Of a stretch of 43,616 nt of DNA, positions 31,694-43,616 are shown one piece after another. Position numbers and translations under genes: made by a program. Within the stretch, counting starts at the first letter, position 1, and each line of letters starts with the position of its first letter. This DNA is from Pseudomonadota bacterium (GTDB taxonomy: Bacteria > Pseudomonadota > Gammaproteobacteria > Burkholderiales > Casimicrobiaceae). The stretch covers positions 1-43,616 of the forward strand of contig JAFEDF010000259.1 in the NCBI GenBank assembly GCA_018241785.1, given 5' to 3'. The notes beneath the pieces are model-generated. The model was not told the origin of the DNA. It worked only from the letters and a program-made list of their open reading frames with translations, and did no database searches.

Positions 31694-33109
31694 TCAGCCG
31701 GGCCGCGTCATCGCCGCGGGATCGACCCAGCGGTCGAAGTCCTCGGCGCTGATGAGCCCGAGCTTGAGCGCCGCTTCGCGCAGGCTGAGGTTGCCGCGGT
31801 GCGCGGCGAGCGCGATCTTCGCCGCGTTCTCGTAGCCGATGTGCGGGTTGAGCGCGGTGACGAGCATCAGCGAGCGCTCGACGTTGTGGCGGATGCCCTC
31901 GAGGTTGGGCTCGATCCCCTGCGCGCAGCGCACGTCGAAGGAGTCAAGCGCGTCGGCGAGAAGCTCACCCGACTCGAGCACGCCCTGCAGCATCACCGGC
32001 TTGTAGACGTTCAACTGGAAGTTGCCCTGGCTTCCGCCGAATGCAACGGCGGCATCGTTGCCGTAGACGCGCACAGCGACCATCGTCAGCGCCTCGCACT
32101 GCGTCGGGTTGACCTTGCCCGGCATGATCGACGAGCCCGGCTCGTTGTCGGGGATCGTGATCTCGCGAAGGCCCGCGCGCGGGCCGCTCGCGTGCCAGCG
32201 CACGTCGTTGGCGATCTTCATCGACGCACCGGCCAGCGTTCGCATTGCCGCACTCACGTTGACGATCGCGTCGTGGGCCGAGAGTGCGGCGAACTTGTTC
32301 GCCGCCGAGACGAACGGCACGCGCATCTCGCGCGCGATCGCCGCCGCGACGGTGTCGCCGAAGCGCGGATGCGAATTGAGGCCGGTGCCCACCGCAGTGC
32401 CGCCGAGCGCCAGCGGCAGCAATCCTTCGCGTGCGAACGCGAGCGCACGCCGCGCGTCGTCGAGCTGTGCGACCCAGCCCGAGATTGCCTGGCCAAGCGT
32501 CAGCGGCGTCGCGTCCATCAGGTGCGTGCGGCCGATCATCACGATGCCCGCGAAGGCCTTCGCCTTGGCGTCGAGCGTCGCGTGGAGCCGCTCGAGCGCA
32601 GGGAGGAGCCGATGGTCGAGGACGTCGACGGTGGCCATGTGCATCACCGCCGGGAAGGTGTCGTTCGACGACTGGCCGCGATTGACGTCGTCGTTCGGAT
32701 GGATCGGCTTCTTCGACCCGACCACCCCGCCCGCGAGCTGGATCGCGCGGTTGGCGATCACCTCGTTGGCGTTCATGTTCGACTGCGTGCCCGAGCCGGT
32801 CTGGAACACGACGAGCGGAAATTCGGAGTCGAGGCTGCCGTCGATCACCTCCTGTGCCGCGCGCTCGATCAGCGCGACCTTCTCCGCCGGAAGCTCGCCC
32901 AGCTCGCCGTTTGCCTGCGCCGCGCATTTCTTCAGCACGCCGAACGCGCGAATCACTTCGCGCCCCCAGCGGAAGCGGTCGACGCCGATCGGGAAGTTGT
33001 CGACCGAGCGCTGCGTCTGCGCACCCCACAGGTGATCGGCGGGGACCGCGACCTCGCCCAGCGCATCCTTCTCGATGCGCATCGCCAGTTGTGTCGATTC
33101 GGCGTTCAT
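31694..33109 (-). CDS. fumC: Class II fumarase
   Basis: Hydrates fumarate to malate in the TCA cycle; iron-free and oxygen-stable class, 471 residues. Landmarks are [73 protein letters not shown], and the family signature [11 protein letters not shown] (325-335). The ATG at 33107-33109 gives the normal N-terminus; Met10 is an alternative. The gene is single; its stop almost touches that of the convergent M20 gene. No frameshift is seen. Confidence 0.96.
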   Translation of the reverse strand: MNAESTQLAMRIEKDALGEVAVPADHLWGAQTQRSVDNFPIGVDRFRWGREVIRAFGVLKKCAAQANGELGELPAEKVALIERAAQEVIDGSLDSEFPLVVFQTGSGTQSNMNANEVIANRAIQLAGGVVGSKKPIHPNDDVNRGQSSNDTFPAVMHMATVDVLDHRLLPALERLHATLDAKAKAFAGIVMIGRTHLMDATPLTLGQAISGWVAQLDDARRALAFAREGLLPLALGGTAVGTGLNSHPRFGDTVAAAIAREMRVPFVSAANKFAALSAHDAIVNVSAAMRTLAGASMKIANDVRWHASGPRAGLREITIPDNEPGSSIMPGKVNPTQCEALTMVAVRVYGNDAAVAFGGSQGNFQLNVYKPVMLQGVLESGELLADALDSFDVRCAQGIEPNLEGIRHNVERSLMLVTALNPHIGYENAAKIALAAHRGNLSLREAALKLGLISAEDFDRWVDPAAMTRPG

Positions 33110-33230
33110 GGGCACGATGCTACTCCGGCCGGATCCCCGCCGCATCGGGCGCGCGCAATGACCGATCGGTTGCCGATGTTGCGCGCATGCATCGCATGGG
33201 CTTCGCGCAGCCGCGCGTAATCGTTTTTCC

Positions 33231-33276
33231 TTGTGCGACAGAGCCTGGTTCCGTAAATTCGGCCTCACGCGTGAGG
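33231..33276 (+). promoter_or_regulatory. Promoter with start-site palindrome for the IPTL-CTERM gene
   Basis: TTGTGC (33231-33236), a 17-base spacer, and TAAATT (33254-33259) form a plausible sigma-70 promoter. A perfect 14-bp palindrome CCTCACGCGTGAGG follows at 33263-33276, over the expected transcription start, so it is well placed as an operator. The leader to the ATG would be about 70 bases. Confidence 0.45.
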
Positions 33277-33336
33277 TATTGGGCCTACCCGACCTCCAAG
33301 AACGACAAACAACGAAAGCGCTCGGAGAGCCACAAC

Positions 33337-34110
33337 ATGTCGATGTCAATGTCCAAGGCCATCCGCGGCCTCGTCTTCGCCGGTCTGTGCGCGTCGTTCA
33401 CCGCCGCGGGTGCGGCCGAGCTCGTCGTCAACGGCAGCTTCGAGACCAACGGCGGGGCGGGAACCAATACTTTCGCCGGGTGGACGGTCAGCGACCAGAG
33501 CGGGGGATCGGGAAGCTTCTACGCGCAGACCGGTACCGCGGCGCCGCCGCCCAATGCGCCGACTACCGTGGCCGCTCCCCCGGTGGGAAGCTTCGCGGCG
33601 ATGAGCAGCCAAGGCAGCCCCGGATCGCACATCCTCTACCAGGACGTCGCCATTCCGGCCGGCGTCACTGCGACCTTCTCGGCCCAGGTGTACGTGAACA
33701 ACAGCTTTGGGGGCGCCTTTGCGACGCCGGCGAGCCTCGACTACACGGTGAGTCCGAACCAGCAGGCGCGCATCGACATCGTCAGCACCGCGGCACCGCT
33801 GACCGACGTCGGCGCTGGCGTGCTGCTCAACGTCTTCCAGACTCAGGTCGGCGACCCGCTGGTCTCGGGCTACACGACGGTGACCGCCAATCTCACGCCC
33901 TTCGCCGGGCAGACGGTGCGCCTGCGCATCGCCGAGGTCGACAACCAGGGCGTGTTCTTGATGGGTGTCGACGGCGTCAGCGTCGCGACGACCGCCGCAG
34001 CGGCCGCGACCGCGGTCCCGACGCTTTCCGACGCGATGCTCGCCGCGCTGGCGCTCATCGTGCTGGCGATCGGCCTCGCGCTGATGCGCGGCCGGAGGCA
34101 GGCCGGCTGA
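33337..34110 (+). CDS. Secreted protein with IPTL-CTERM-like sorting tail
   Basis: A 257-residue exported protein. A signal peptide (about 1-27, ending TAAGAA before [10 protein letters not shown]) is followed by a beta-rich domain. That domain opens [11 protein letters not shown] and later has GWTVSD and [20 protein letters not shown], a jelly-roll pattern seen in surface carbohydrate-binding-like modules. The C-terminal 31 residues are VPTLSDAML, a hydrophobic helix, and RGRR, matching the IPTL-CTERM signal processed by exosortase-type enzymes. GGAG lies 9 bases before the first of three clustered ATGs (MSMSMSK). No exosortase gene is in the window. The last 56 bases overlap the DUF3141 gene on the other strand. 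Confidence 0.8.
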   Translation: MSMSMSKAIRGLVFAGLCASFTAAGAAELVVNGSFETNGGAGTNTFAGWTVSDQSGGSGSFYAQTGTAAPPPNAPTTVAAPPVGSFAAMSSQGSPGSHILYQDVAIPAGVTATFSAQVYVNNSFGGAFATPASLDYTVSPNQQARIDIVSTAAPLTDVGAGVLLNVFQTQVGDPLVSGYTTVTANLTPFAGQTVRLRIAEVDNQGVFLMGVDGVSVATTAAAAATAVPTLSDAMLAALALIVLAIGLALMRGRRQAG

Positions 34111-36445
34111 CGGCGGCGCGGCCCCGCCGCGTTTTCGACGCCGCGCGTCTCCGGGACCCGGAGGGCGCGCGCTCCTCGGCCGGGGGCGCGCCGGGCCGCG
34201 GCACCAGCCTGCGCAGCTCGGCGAGAAGGATCTTCTGCCTCGCATCGAGCGACTCGCCGGCCTCGAGCGAGTCGAACACGTTGTTGAGCTTCGTGCGGTC
34301 ACCGACGCTCCGCACGAGCTTCGGCAGCGAGCGCTTCGCGAGCAGCGGCTCGAACTCGACGACGAGCGTCTCCTCGTGCAGGAGGCGCCGGAACTCGTCC
34401 TCCTCGATGTGGCGCATGACGCCGGTGGGTGCGAGGAGCGCACGCGTGTGCTCCATCTGCGCGAGCCTGCGCACGCCGCCGCCCGCCTTCACGATGAGGA
34501 TGCCGACGCGGATGATCGCGTCGGCGAGCCCACCCTGGTCGATCTCGTCCAGCACCTGGCGCACGGCCGGCAGCGCGCGCGGATCGAAGCGCGTCTGTCG
34601 CCTGATCACCGCGCGCTGATCGGCCATCTGCAGCGACATCATGTTGCCGTAGACGTAGTAGAACGCCGCCTCGCGCGCGGCGTCGCGGAGATCGCGGTAG
34701 AGATCGAGCGCGGCGCTCGCCGACGCCGAAGCCAGATGCTCGGCGTGACGCGCGAGGTTGCCGTCGCGCCGCGAATGGCGGTTCGCGCGCGCGAGCATCG
34801 CTGCGGGCGCCAGCATCGCCACCAAGGGATTGCGGTCGGAGAACGCCCAGCGCTGCACGCGCAGCGGATGGAGGTCGCGCAGCACCTTCGCCGCCCAGTC
34901 GGGCGCCATCTCGCGCACCGCCGGACGCACGAGGAGCTCGTAGGCGCGCTCGGTGAGCTCGGAAAACGCGGCGACCGCCTCGAAGGGCTTCTCGTCGACA
35001 CGGTCGAACTTCTGCATCTTCTTCAGCGATTCCAGCGTGCGCTCGTGCAGCGTGACGTCGTACTCGGTACCGTTCGCGCCGGCGATCTCGCGGATCTCCA
35101 TCCCGTAGAGCCCCGGTGGAAGCTGCTGGATGTACTTCAGCACCTCGAAGATCTGCGTGTGCTCCTTCCTCGCGACCTTGCCCGACACGAAGATGCCGAG
35201 GTGGCCGATGTCCTCGTGGATGAGGCCGACGATCGTCTGCCCGTTGGCCTTGATCTCGTCGGTCGACGAGTAGAGATCGGAGATCCAGTTGAAGGCCTGC
35301 TGCGGCGGCGTGATGTTGTCGCCCATCGACGCGAACACGATGATCGGCTGCCTGATCGACTTCAGGTCGAAATAGCGGCCGGGACCGAGGCGCGCCTCGC
35401 CCTGCGCGAGCTTGTTGCCGATGAAGAGGTTGTTCATGATCCAGCGGATCTCCTCCTCGTTCAGCAGGTAGAAGCCTCCCCACCAGCGCTCGAACTCGAG
35501 GAAGCGCTGCGCTTCGTCGTCGACGCGGTCGTACAGGTGGTAGTACTTGTCCCAGAACGTGTTCGCCGGGTTCAGGTCCTCGAAGCTCTGCACGAGGTTG
35601 GCGCCGTCGAATTTGCCGGCGCCGAGGTCGGCCGCGAGGAGCGCTGCCCACGTACCGCCGGCGAGCCCGCCGGCATAGCGCAGCGGATTGTCGCCGTCGT
35701 TGCCGGCCCAGTACGACATCGGCGCGCCGTTGATGACGAGAGGCCCGGTCATGTCGGGCCGCGCCGCGGCGAGCATCATCACCGCCCAGCCGCCCTGGCA
35801 GTTGCCGATCAGCGCCGGCTTGAGGGCGCCCGGATGGCGCTCGGCGACGATGCGGACGAACTCGGCTTCGGCATCGGTGACGTCGGCGAGCGTCTGGCCG
35901 GGCTCGGGCTCCGGATAGAAGATGACGAAGTACACCGGGTGCCCGGCCTTCAGCGCAACGCCGACTTCGGAATCCTCCTTGAAACCGCCGATGCCCGGGC
36001 CGTGCCCGGCGCGGGGATCGATGATGATGAACGGGCGCAGCGACAGATCGACCGCGACGCCATCGGGCGGAACGATGCGCACGAGCGCGTGGTTCACCGC
36101 ACGCTCGAAGCTGCGCCCATCGGCGATCACTTCGTAGTCGTAGGCGAGGAGCGGCGGCTTGCCGGCGGCTTCGTGGGCGAGGAAGTTGTTGCCGCGCCGG
36201 CGCAGCGTGTCCCAGAACAGGATCGAGCGCTGGATCCAGTCGATTCCATACTCGAAGCCATCCTGAGCGAGGTGCTGCGGGTCGAGCGTGCGCGGCGAGG
36301 GCGCGTGGCGCGACCACTCGGTGACTGCGCTTTGCACGTGCTCGGCCCACGCCTGCCACGCTTCGCGTACGCGCCGGTCGAACACCGTTGCGACGCTGCG
36401 CGAGATGTCGAGCGAACGATCGAGGGTCTGGTTGAGGTTCGGCAT
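34055..36445 (-). CDS. DUF3141 polyhydroxyalkanoate-synthase-like protein
   Basis: A 796-residue alpha/beta-hydrolase-type protein. The lipase-like box GNCQGGW replaces the G-x-C-x-G of PHA synthase, with Cys as presumed nucleophile. IDPRAGHGPGIGGF, SMGDNITPPQQAFNWI (acid residue) and IHEDIGHLGIFVSG (His) complete a PhaC-like triad. The C-terminal 350 residues are helical and end in an Arg/Ser/Ala-rich basic tail, which may be disordered. Substrate and role are unknown; polymer binding or synthesis is inferred from the fold. The ATG at 36443-36445 starts the recognisable protein MPNLNQTLDRSLDISR. The 3' end overlaps the IPTL-CTERM gene by 56 bases, tail to tail. Confidence 0.88.
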   Translation of the reverse strand: MPNLNQTLDRSLDISRSVATVFDRRVREAWQAWAEHVQSAVTEWSRHAPSPRTLDPQHLAQDGFEYGIDWIQRSILFWDTLRRRGNNFLAHEAAGKPPLLAYDYEVIADGRSFERAVNHALVRIVPPDGVAVDLSLRPFIIIDPRAGHGPGIGGFKEDSEVGVALKAGHPVYFVIFYPEPEPGQTLADVTDAEAEFVRIVAERHPGALKPALIGNCQGGWAVMMLAAARPDMTGPLVINGAPMSYWAGNDGDNPLRYAGGLAGGTWAALLAADLGAGKFDGANLVQSFEDLNPANTFWDKYYHLYDRVDDEAQRFLEFERWWGGFYLLNEEEIRWIMNNLFIGNKLAQGEARLGPGRYFDLKSIRQPIIVFASMGDNITPPQQAFNWISDLYSSTDEIKANGQTIVGLIHEDIGHLGIFVSGKVARKEHTQIFEVLKYIQQLPPGLYGMEIREIAGANGTEYDVTLHERTLESLKKMQKFDRVDEKPFEAVAAFSELTERAYELLVRPAVREMAPDWAAKVLRDLHPLRVQRWAFSDRNPLVAMLAPAAMLARANRHSRRDGNLARHAEHLASASASAALDLYRDLRDAAREAAFYYVYGNMMSLQMADQRAVIRRQTRFDPRALPAVRQVLDEIDQGGLADAIIRVGILIVKAGGGVRRLAQMEHTRALLAPTGVMRHIEEDEFRRLLHEETLVVEFEPLLAKRSLPKLVRSVGDRTKLNNVFDSLEAGESLDARQKILLAELRRLVPRPGAPPAEERAPSGSRRRAASKTRRGRAAVSRPASGRASARGRSPAR

Positions 36446-36545
36446 GAAGGCATCCGTACGGACGCAGCGATGCTGCACCGCAACATGGTACCAGACTGCC
36501 GGATGACGATTCGCCGCAGCGCGGTCGCCGCGCCGCCGGAGCCGC

Positions 36546-36968
36546 TTACGCGCGGTGGCGCAGCTTGCGGATCGCCTCGAGCTGGGCGAGGGCCGTCATC
36601 AGCTCGGCCTCGGCGCGGGCGATTTCCTCCTTCGACGTCTTGTTCTGCATCGCCTCTTCGGCCGCACGCTTCGCCTCGAGCGCAGCCTTCTCGTCGAGGT
36701 CCTTGGCGCGGATCGCGGTGTCGGCGAGCACCGTCACCACGTCGGGCTGAACTTCGAGGAAGCCGCCCTGCACGAACACGAGCTCCTCGGCGTCCGAGCC
36801 GGCGGGCTTGATGCGCACCGAGCCCGGCTTGATCTGCGTGAAGAGCGGCGTATGGCGCGGATAGATGCCGAGCTCGCCGACCTCGCCGGGAAGCACGACG
36901 AACTCGGCTTCGCCCGAGTAGATGTGCTCCTCGGCGCTCACTACGTCTACGTGGATGGTCGCGGCCAT
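36546..36968 (-). CDS. atpC: ATP synthase epsilon subunit
   Basis: Epsilon subunit of F1, 140 residues, in the central stalk where it couples and inhibits rotation. The N-terminal beta sandwich reads [38 protein letters not shown]. The C-terminal helical hairpin ends with [21 protein letters not shown]. It is the last gene of the atp operon, 39 bases after atpD. That gap holds an 11-bp direct repeat (ATCGAGGAGTG, twice). The DUF3141 gene follows 100 bases later without an obvious terminator. Confidence 0.96.
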   Translation of the reverse strand: MAATIHVDVVSAEEHIYSGEAEFVVLPGEVGELGIYPRHTPLFTQIKPGSVRIKPAGSDAEELVFVQGGFLEVQPDVVTVLADTAIRAKDLDEKAALEAKRAAEEAMQNKTSKEEIARAEAELMTALAQLEAIRKLRHRA

Positions 36969-37007
36969 GGGCGGTCAGGATCGAGGAGTGGGGATCGAGG
37001 AGTGAGC

Positions 37008-38435
<1,428 letters not shown>

Positions 38436-38469
38436 TCAGGAATGGGGCCGTGCCCCATCGGCCACTCTG

Positions 38470-39360
38470 CTAGACGGCGGCAGCACCGCCGACGATTTCC
38501 GAAAGCTCCTTGGTGATCGCCGCCTGCCGCGTCTTGTTGTAGATCAACTGCAGCTCCTCGATGATCTTGCCGGCGTTGTCCGACGCTGACTTCATCGCGA
38601 CCATCCGCGCCGACTGCTCGCAGGCGATGTTCTCGTTCACCATCTGAAAGATCACCGCCTCGACGTAGCGGTGCATCATGCCGTCGAGAAGCTCGCGCGC
38701 GTCGGGCTCGTAGATGTAGTCCCACGTTCCTTCCGGAACCTGCCCGCCGCGAAGCTCGCCCGCGCTCGTGCGCACCTCGTCGGGTATCGGCACCATGCGG
38801 AACTGACGCGGCTCCTGCTTCATCGTGTTGACGAAGGCGGTCGAGAACACGTGGATCTCGTCGATCTTCCCGGCGACGTAGTCGTCGGTCAGCACCTTGA
38901 CCGCGCCCACCAGCCGCTCGAGCCGCGGCCGGTCGCCGAGTTGCACCGCGCTCGACGCGATGTGGCCGCCGAGGCGGTTGATGAACCCCAGCCCCTTGCT
39001 GCCGATCGCGACGAAGTCGACCTCGACGCCGGCTTCGCGCCATTCGCGGAAGCGCTGCGTCATCAGCCGCAGCACGTTGGTGTTGAGGCCGCCGCAAAGC
39101 CCCTTGTCCGTGGTGACGACGATGGCGCCGACGCGCTTCACGCCGTTGCGCCTGACCAGGAACGGATGGTGGTACTCGGTGTTCGCGCGCGCGATGTGCA
39201 TGGCGATCGCGAACGTGCGCTCGACGTAGGGCCTGCCCGCGCGCATCCGGTCCTGCGCCTTCTTCATCTTCGACGCGGCGACCATCTCCATCGCCTTGGT
39301 GATCTTGCGCGTGCTCTGCACGCTCTTGATCTTGTTCCGGATTTCCTTCGAGCCCGCCAT
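38470..39360 (-). CDS. atpG: ATP synthase gamma subunit
   Basis: Central rotor shaft of F1, 296 residues. The N-terminal coiled-coil helix starts [20 protein letters not shown] and continues [16 protein letters not shown]. The globular part has [15 protein letters not shown]. The C-terminal helix reads [20 protein letters not shown], then [19 protein letters not shown]. It is intact and in standard order between atpA and atpD. Confidence 0.98.
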   Translation of the reverse strand: MAGSKEIRNKIKSVQSTRKITKAMEMVAASKMKKAQDRMRAGRPYVERTFAIAMHIARANTEYHHPFLVRRNGVKRVGAIVVTTDKGLCGGLNTNVLRLMTQRFREWREAGVEVDFVAIGSKGLGFINRLGGHIASSAVQLGDRPRLERLVGAVKVLTDDYVAGKIDEIHVFSTAFVNTMKQEPRQFRMVPIPDEVRTSAGELRGGQVPEGTWDYIYEPDARELLDGMMHRYVEAVIFQMVNENIACEQSARMVAMKSASDNAGKIIEELQLIYNKTRQAAITKELSEIVGGAAAV

Positions 39361-39401
39361 GCGCTACCCCGATCCCCGCTCCCCGTTCGCCGAATGCTTC
39401 T

Positions 39402-40943
<1,542 letters not shown>

Positions 40944-40959
40944 CGTCGTGTTCCTGTGG

Positions 40960-41496
40960 TTAGGCGCGAAGCTGCGCGCTCATCGCGGCGAGCTTCGCCT
41001 GCACCGATCCGTCGATCACCGCGTCGCCGACGGTGACCCGCGCTCCGCCGATGAGACCCGGATCGACGGCGACCGTCGCCTCGATCCGGCGTCCGAAGCG
41101 CTTCTCGAGCGCGCCCTTGAGGTCGGCGAGTTCGGCGCCGGTCAACGGCAGCGCCGATTCGATCAGCGCCTTGGCGGTGGACTCGGCGTCGTCCTTCAGC
41201 GCGTCGAACTGCACGGCGATCTCCGGCAGCACGCCGACGCGACCCGCCTCGACCAGCACGCGCACGAAGTTGCGACCCTCCTTGTCGAGGCGGTCGCCGG
41301 CGATCGACAGCACGAGCGACTCGCGGGCGGCGACGTCGAGGCGCGGGTTGTCGAGCGCCGCCGCGACCTTCGGGTCGGCGACGACCGCGGCGCAGAAGCC
41401 GAGCATCTGCGACCACGCCGCGAGGCGCCCATCCTGCCGCGCGAGCTCGAACGCGGCTTCGGCGTAGGGGCGCGCGATGGTGGAGATTTCGGCCAT
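40960..41496 (-). CDS. atpH: ATP synthase delta subunit
   Basis: Peripheral-stalk subunit joining F1 to the b dimer, 178 residues. The N-terminal helical bundle starts [20 protein letters not shown]. The C-terminal part has [39 protein letters not shown], the family signature with the ID-G-S end. It lies 11 bases after atpF and 16 before atpA. Confidence 0.96.
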   Translation of the reverse strand: MAEISTIARPYAEAAFELARQDGRLAAWSQMLGFCAAVVADPKVAAALDNPRLDVAARESLVLSIAGDRLDKEGRNFVRVLVEAGRVGVLPEIAVQFDALKDDAESTAKALIESALPLTGAELADLKGALEKRFGRRIEATVAVDPGLIGGARVTVGDAVIDGSVQAKLAAMSAQLRA

Positions 41497-41507
41497 GTCA
41501 GCGTGCT

Positions 41508-41978
41508 TCAGAGCTCTTTTCGGATCGCCGCGAGGAGATCGGCGTGGACCTTCGGGTCGACTTCGCGCTGGAGGATCTTCGACGCACCCTCGACGGCGAG
41601 ATCGGCGACCTGGTTCCTGAGCTCTTCGCGGGCGCGGGCGACTTCCTGCTGGATCTCGGCCTTGGCGGCGGCGATGATCCGGTCACCTTCGGCGCGCGCC
41701 TCGACTTTCGCCTGGTCCATCGTTTCCGAGCGGAACTTCTCGCCGGTCGCGACGATCTCGCTCGCCTTCGTCTTCGCCTCGGCGATCATGTCGGCGATGC
41801 GCTTCTCGGCGCTGGCGAGGCTTTGCCGGCCCTGTTCGCCCGCGGCGAGCCCGTCGGCGATCTGCTTCTGGCGCGACTCCACCGCACGCATCAGCGGCGG
41901 CCAGATGAACTTCGCCGTGAACCAGATGAAGAGGCCGAAGCCGATCGCCTGGGTGAGGAGGGTGAGATTGATGTCCAT
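41508..41978 (-). CDS. atpF: ATP synthase b subunit
   Basis: Membrane-anchored stator subunit of 156 residues. One N-terminal membrane segment (LTLLTQAIGFGLFIWFTAKF) is followed by WPPLMRAVESRQKQIADGL. A long Ala/Glu/Lys/Arg-rich helix then forms the coiled-coil dimer and ends VDPKVHADLLAAIRKEL. Normal size and position between atpE and atpH. Confidence 0.97.
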   Translation of the reverse strand: MDINLTLLTQAIGFGLFIWFTAKFIWPPLMRAVESRQKQIADGLAAGEQGRQSLASAEKRIADMIAEAKTKASEIVATGEKFRSETMDQAKVEARAEGDRIIAAAKAEIQQEVARAREELRNQVADLAVEGASKILQREVDPKVHADLLAAIRKEL

Positions 41979-42041
41979 CGCTGCGGTCTCTCGTTCGTCG
42001 ATGCGCCGTACGGTACGTCGGTGTGCCGTACGGCGCCTGCG

Positions 42042-42341
<300 letters not shown>

Positions 42342-42364
42342 TCAGTTGAGCGGATGAGAAGCGA

Positions 42365-43165
42365 TCAGTGATGCTCGTAGGCCATCGCGATGTACACGGC
42401 GGCGAGCATCATGAAGATGTAGGCCTGCAGGATGACGATCAGCAATTCGAAGATCGACCAGCCGAGGTGCAGCACGGCGCCGAAGATCACCCCGGCGATG
42501 CCGGTCGCGCCGAGCAGGCCGAGCAGCAGGAAGATGAGCTCTCCCGCGTACATGTTGCCGAACAGCCGCAGCGAGTGCGACAGCGTCTTCGAAACGTATT
42601 CGACCAGGTTGAACAGCAGGTTGAACGGCCACAGGAACGGGCTCGAGCCGAACGGCGCGCAGAAGAGCTCGTGGACCCAGCCGCCGAGCCCCTTCGCCTT
42701 GATCGCGAAGAAGATCGACAGCCCGAACACTGCGAACGCGAGCGCGAAGGTCGTGTTGACGTCGGCGGTCGGCACGTAGCGGAACTTCTGGAAGCCGACC
42801 GCGTGGAGTCCGCCACTGACGATGTCGATCGGCAGGAAGTCCATCGCGTTCATGAACAGCGTCAGCACGAAGGTGGTGAGCGCGATCGGGGCGATCAGCT
42901 TGTTGGAGCCGTTGTAGATGCTCTTCACTTCGTTGTTGACGAAGTCGATCGACAGCTCGACGAACGCCTGCGTCTTCGACGGCACGCCCGAAGTCGCCTT
43001 GCGCGTGACGAGCCACATGAAGCCGAAAGCGAGCACGCCGATGACGGCGGACGCGAGCATCGTGTCGACGTTGAGCGTCCAGAAGCCCCCTGCGTCGAAC
43101 TTCTGCGTGAGGAAGGTCAGGTGGTGACCGATGTACTCGGTCGGGCTATCGTACGTGACGGACAT
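42365..43165 (-). CDS. atpB: ATP synthase a subunit
   Basis: Membrane stator subunit with the proton half-channels, 266 residues and about six membrane helices. The essential arginine is R200 in [18 protein letters not shown]. Other landmarks are [39 protein letters not shown], and the last helix ending [17 protein letters not shown]. Normal size and place between atpI and atpE. Confidence 0.97.
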   Translation of the reverse strand: MSVTYDSPTEYIGHHLTFLTQKFDAGGFWTLNVDTMLASAVIGVLAFGFMWLVTRKATSGVPSKTQAFVELSIDFVNNEVKSIYNGSNKLIAPIALTTFVLTLFMNAMDFLPIDIVSGGLHAVGFQKFRYVPTADVNTTFALAFAVFGLSIFFAIKAKGLGGWVHELFCAPFGSSPFLWPFNLLFNLVEYVSKTLSHSLRLFGNMYAGELIFLLLGLLGATGIAGVIFGAVLHLGWSIFELLIVILQAYIFMMLAAVYIAMAYEHH

Positions 43166-43189
43166 CTCGGATTCCGGAGCGATCGACGG

Positions 43190-43561
43190 TCAAGTGCGCA
43201 CGAGCAGGGCAACGCCAGACAGCAGGATGGTGACGATGAACGCCGCCAGCAGGGCCGGCAGCACCACGTCGCGGTAGATCGAAAGCAGCACCCACAACTC
43301 ACCGACAATCACCACGATCTTGGCGGCCTCGGCGCGAAACAGCCCGACGATCGCCGTGCCCGGATCGCGCTGCGGCGTGAGCCAGGCGACGAACGCGTAG
43401 ACGACCCCCGCGGTGAGGTTGACCGCGCCGCCGAGGACCGCCGACAGCGCCGCCTGCCCGCCCGCCAGGATTCCGGCGGTTGCCGCGATCACCAGCGTCG
43501 CCGCGGCCTGCCAGCCCAGCGCGACGCGAAACGGCCTCAACGGAAGCGACCTCGACACCAT
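43190..43561 (-). CDS. atpI: ATP synthase subunit I
   Basis: Small membrane protein of 123 residues encoded first in the atp operon; AtpI helps assemble the c ring in some bacteria but is often dispensable. Four hydrophobic segments are seen (LGWQAAATLVIAATAGIL, SAVLGGAVNLTAGVVYAFV, and two in the last 50 residues). It starts MVSRSLPLRPF at ATG 43559-43561; a TTG 14 codons upstream is possible but less likely. The operon promoter probably lies beyond the right edge, as only 55 bases remain. Confidence 0.88.
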   Translation of the reverse strand: MVSRSLPLRPFRVALGWQAAATLVIAATAGILAGGQAALSAVLGGAVNLTAGVVYAFVAWLTPQRDPGTAIVGLFRAEAAKIVVIVGELWVLLSIYRDVVLPALLAAFIVTILLSGVALLVRT

Positions 43562-43616
43562 GGCAGCCGTACCGCGCCGGCGACGCGCGCCGGGCCCGAA
43601 CAAACCTTGCGATTCT

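Noticed and set aside
36969..37007. 11-bp direct repeat between atpD and atpC
   Set aside because: Two copies of ATCGAGGAGTG in a short spacer; no symmetry and no known role, so noted only in the atpC entry.

Overview
The window is high-GC bacterial chromosome with dense, mostly leftward coding. The core genes point to a betaproteobacterium, probably Burkholderiales or a related order. These are a complete atpIBEFHAGDC ATP synthase operon, glmU and glmS on the same strand, class II fumarase, aerobic GlpD, a DUF3141 polyhydroxyalkanoate-synthase-like protein, and a secreted protein with an IPTL-CTERM-like C-terminus. The lineage is an inference from gene content. No rRNA or tRNA gene was recognised.

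Left part (about 1-16.6 kb) is a defence island, all on the minus strand and so read from right to left. Its centre is one tightly coupled operon: hsdM - DUF262/HNH (GmrSD-like type IV nuclease) - hsdS - darT - darG - nucleotidyltransferase (MNT) - HEPN - hsdR. A type I restriction-modification system thus carries inside it a modification-dependent nuclease and two toxin-antitoxin-like modules. One of these is DarTG, an ssDNA ADP-ribosyltransferase with its macrodomain antitoxin. Downstream come an hsdM remnant, a broken RelE/ParE toxin with its antitoxin, an AbrB-PIN toxin-antitoxin pair, a second hsdM with a frameshift, an HNH endonuclease and a ParDE pair. Debris of other type I systems is scattered through the island: an hsdS tail, an hsdM tail and a probable hsdR 5' end. 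Two pairs of direct repeats come from this debris, and one pair brackets darTG, so the island looks assembled by recombination at hsd genes.

Middle part (16.6-22.9 kb): a membrane-anchored Mrr-type nuclease with a topoisomerase-like zinc finger, then glmS, a small secreted Cys-rich protein and glmU. These are followed by an 80-residue unknown, a 460-bp gene-free stretch, a zinc-ribbon Yip1 membrane protein on the plus strand, and a strong 29-bp-arm inverted repeat.

Right-middle part (22.9-36.4 kb): a MarR - outer-membrane factor - EmrA - EmrB tripartite efflux operon; glpD with an overlapping HAD phosphatase gene; a divergent M20 amidohydrolase; fumC; the IPTL-CTERM-like protein; and the DUF3141 gene, whose 3' end overlaps the latter on the opposite strand.

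Right end (36.5-43.6 kb): the ATP synthase operon in standard order, atpI being closest to the right edge. Housekeeping genes look intact; pseudogenes and repeats are concentrated in the defence island.
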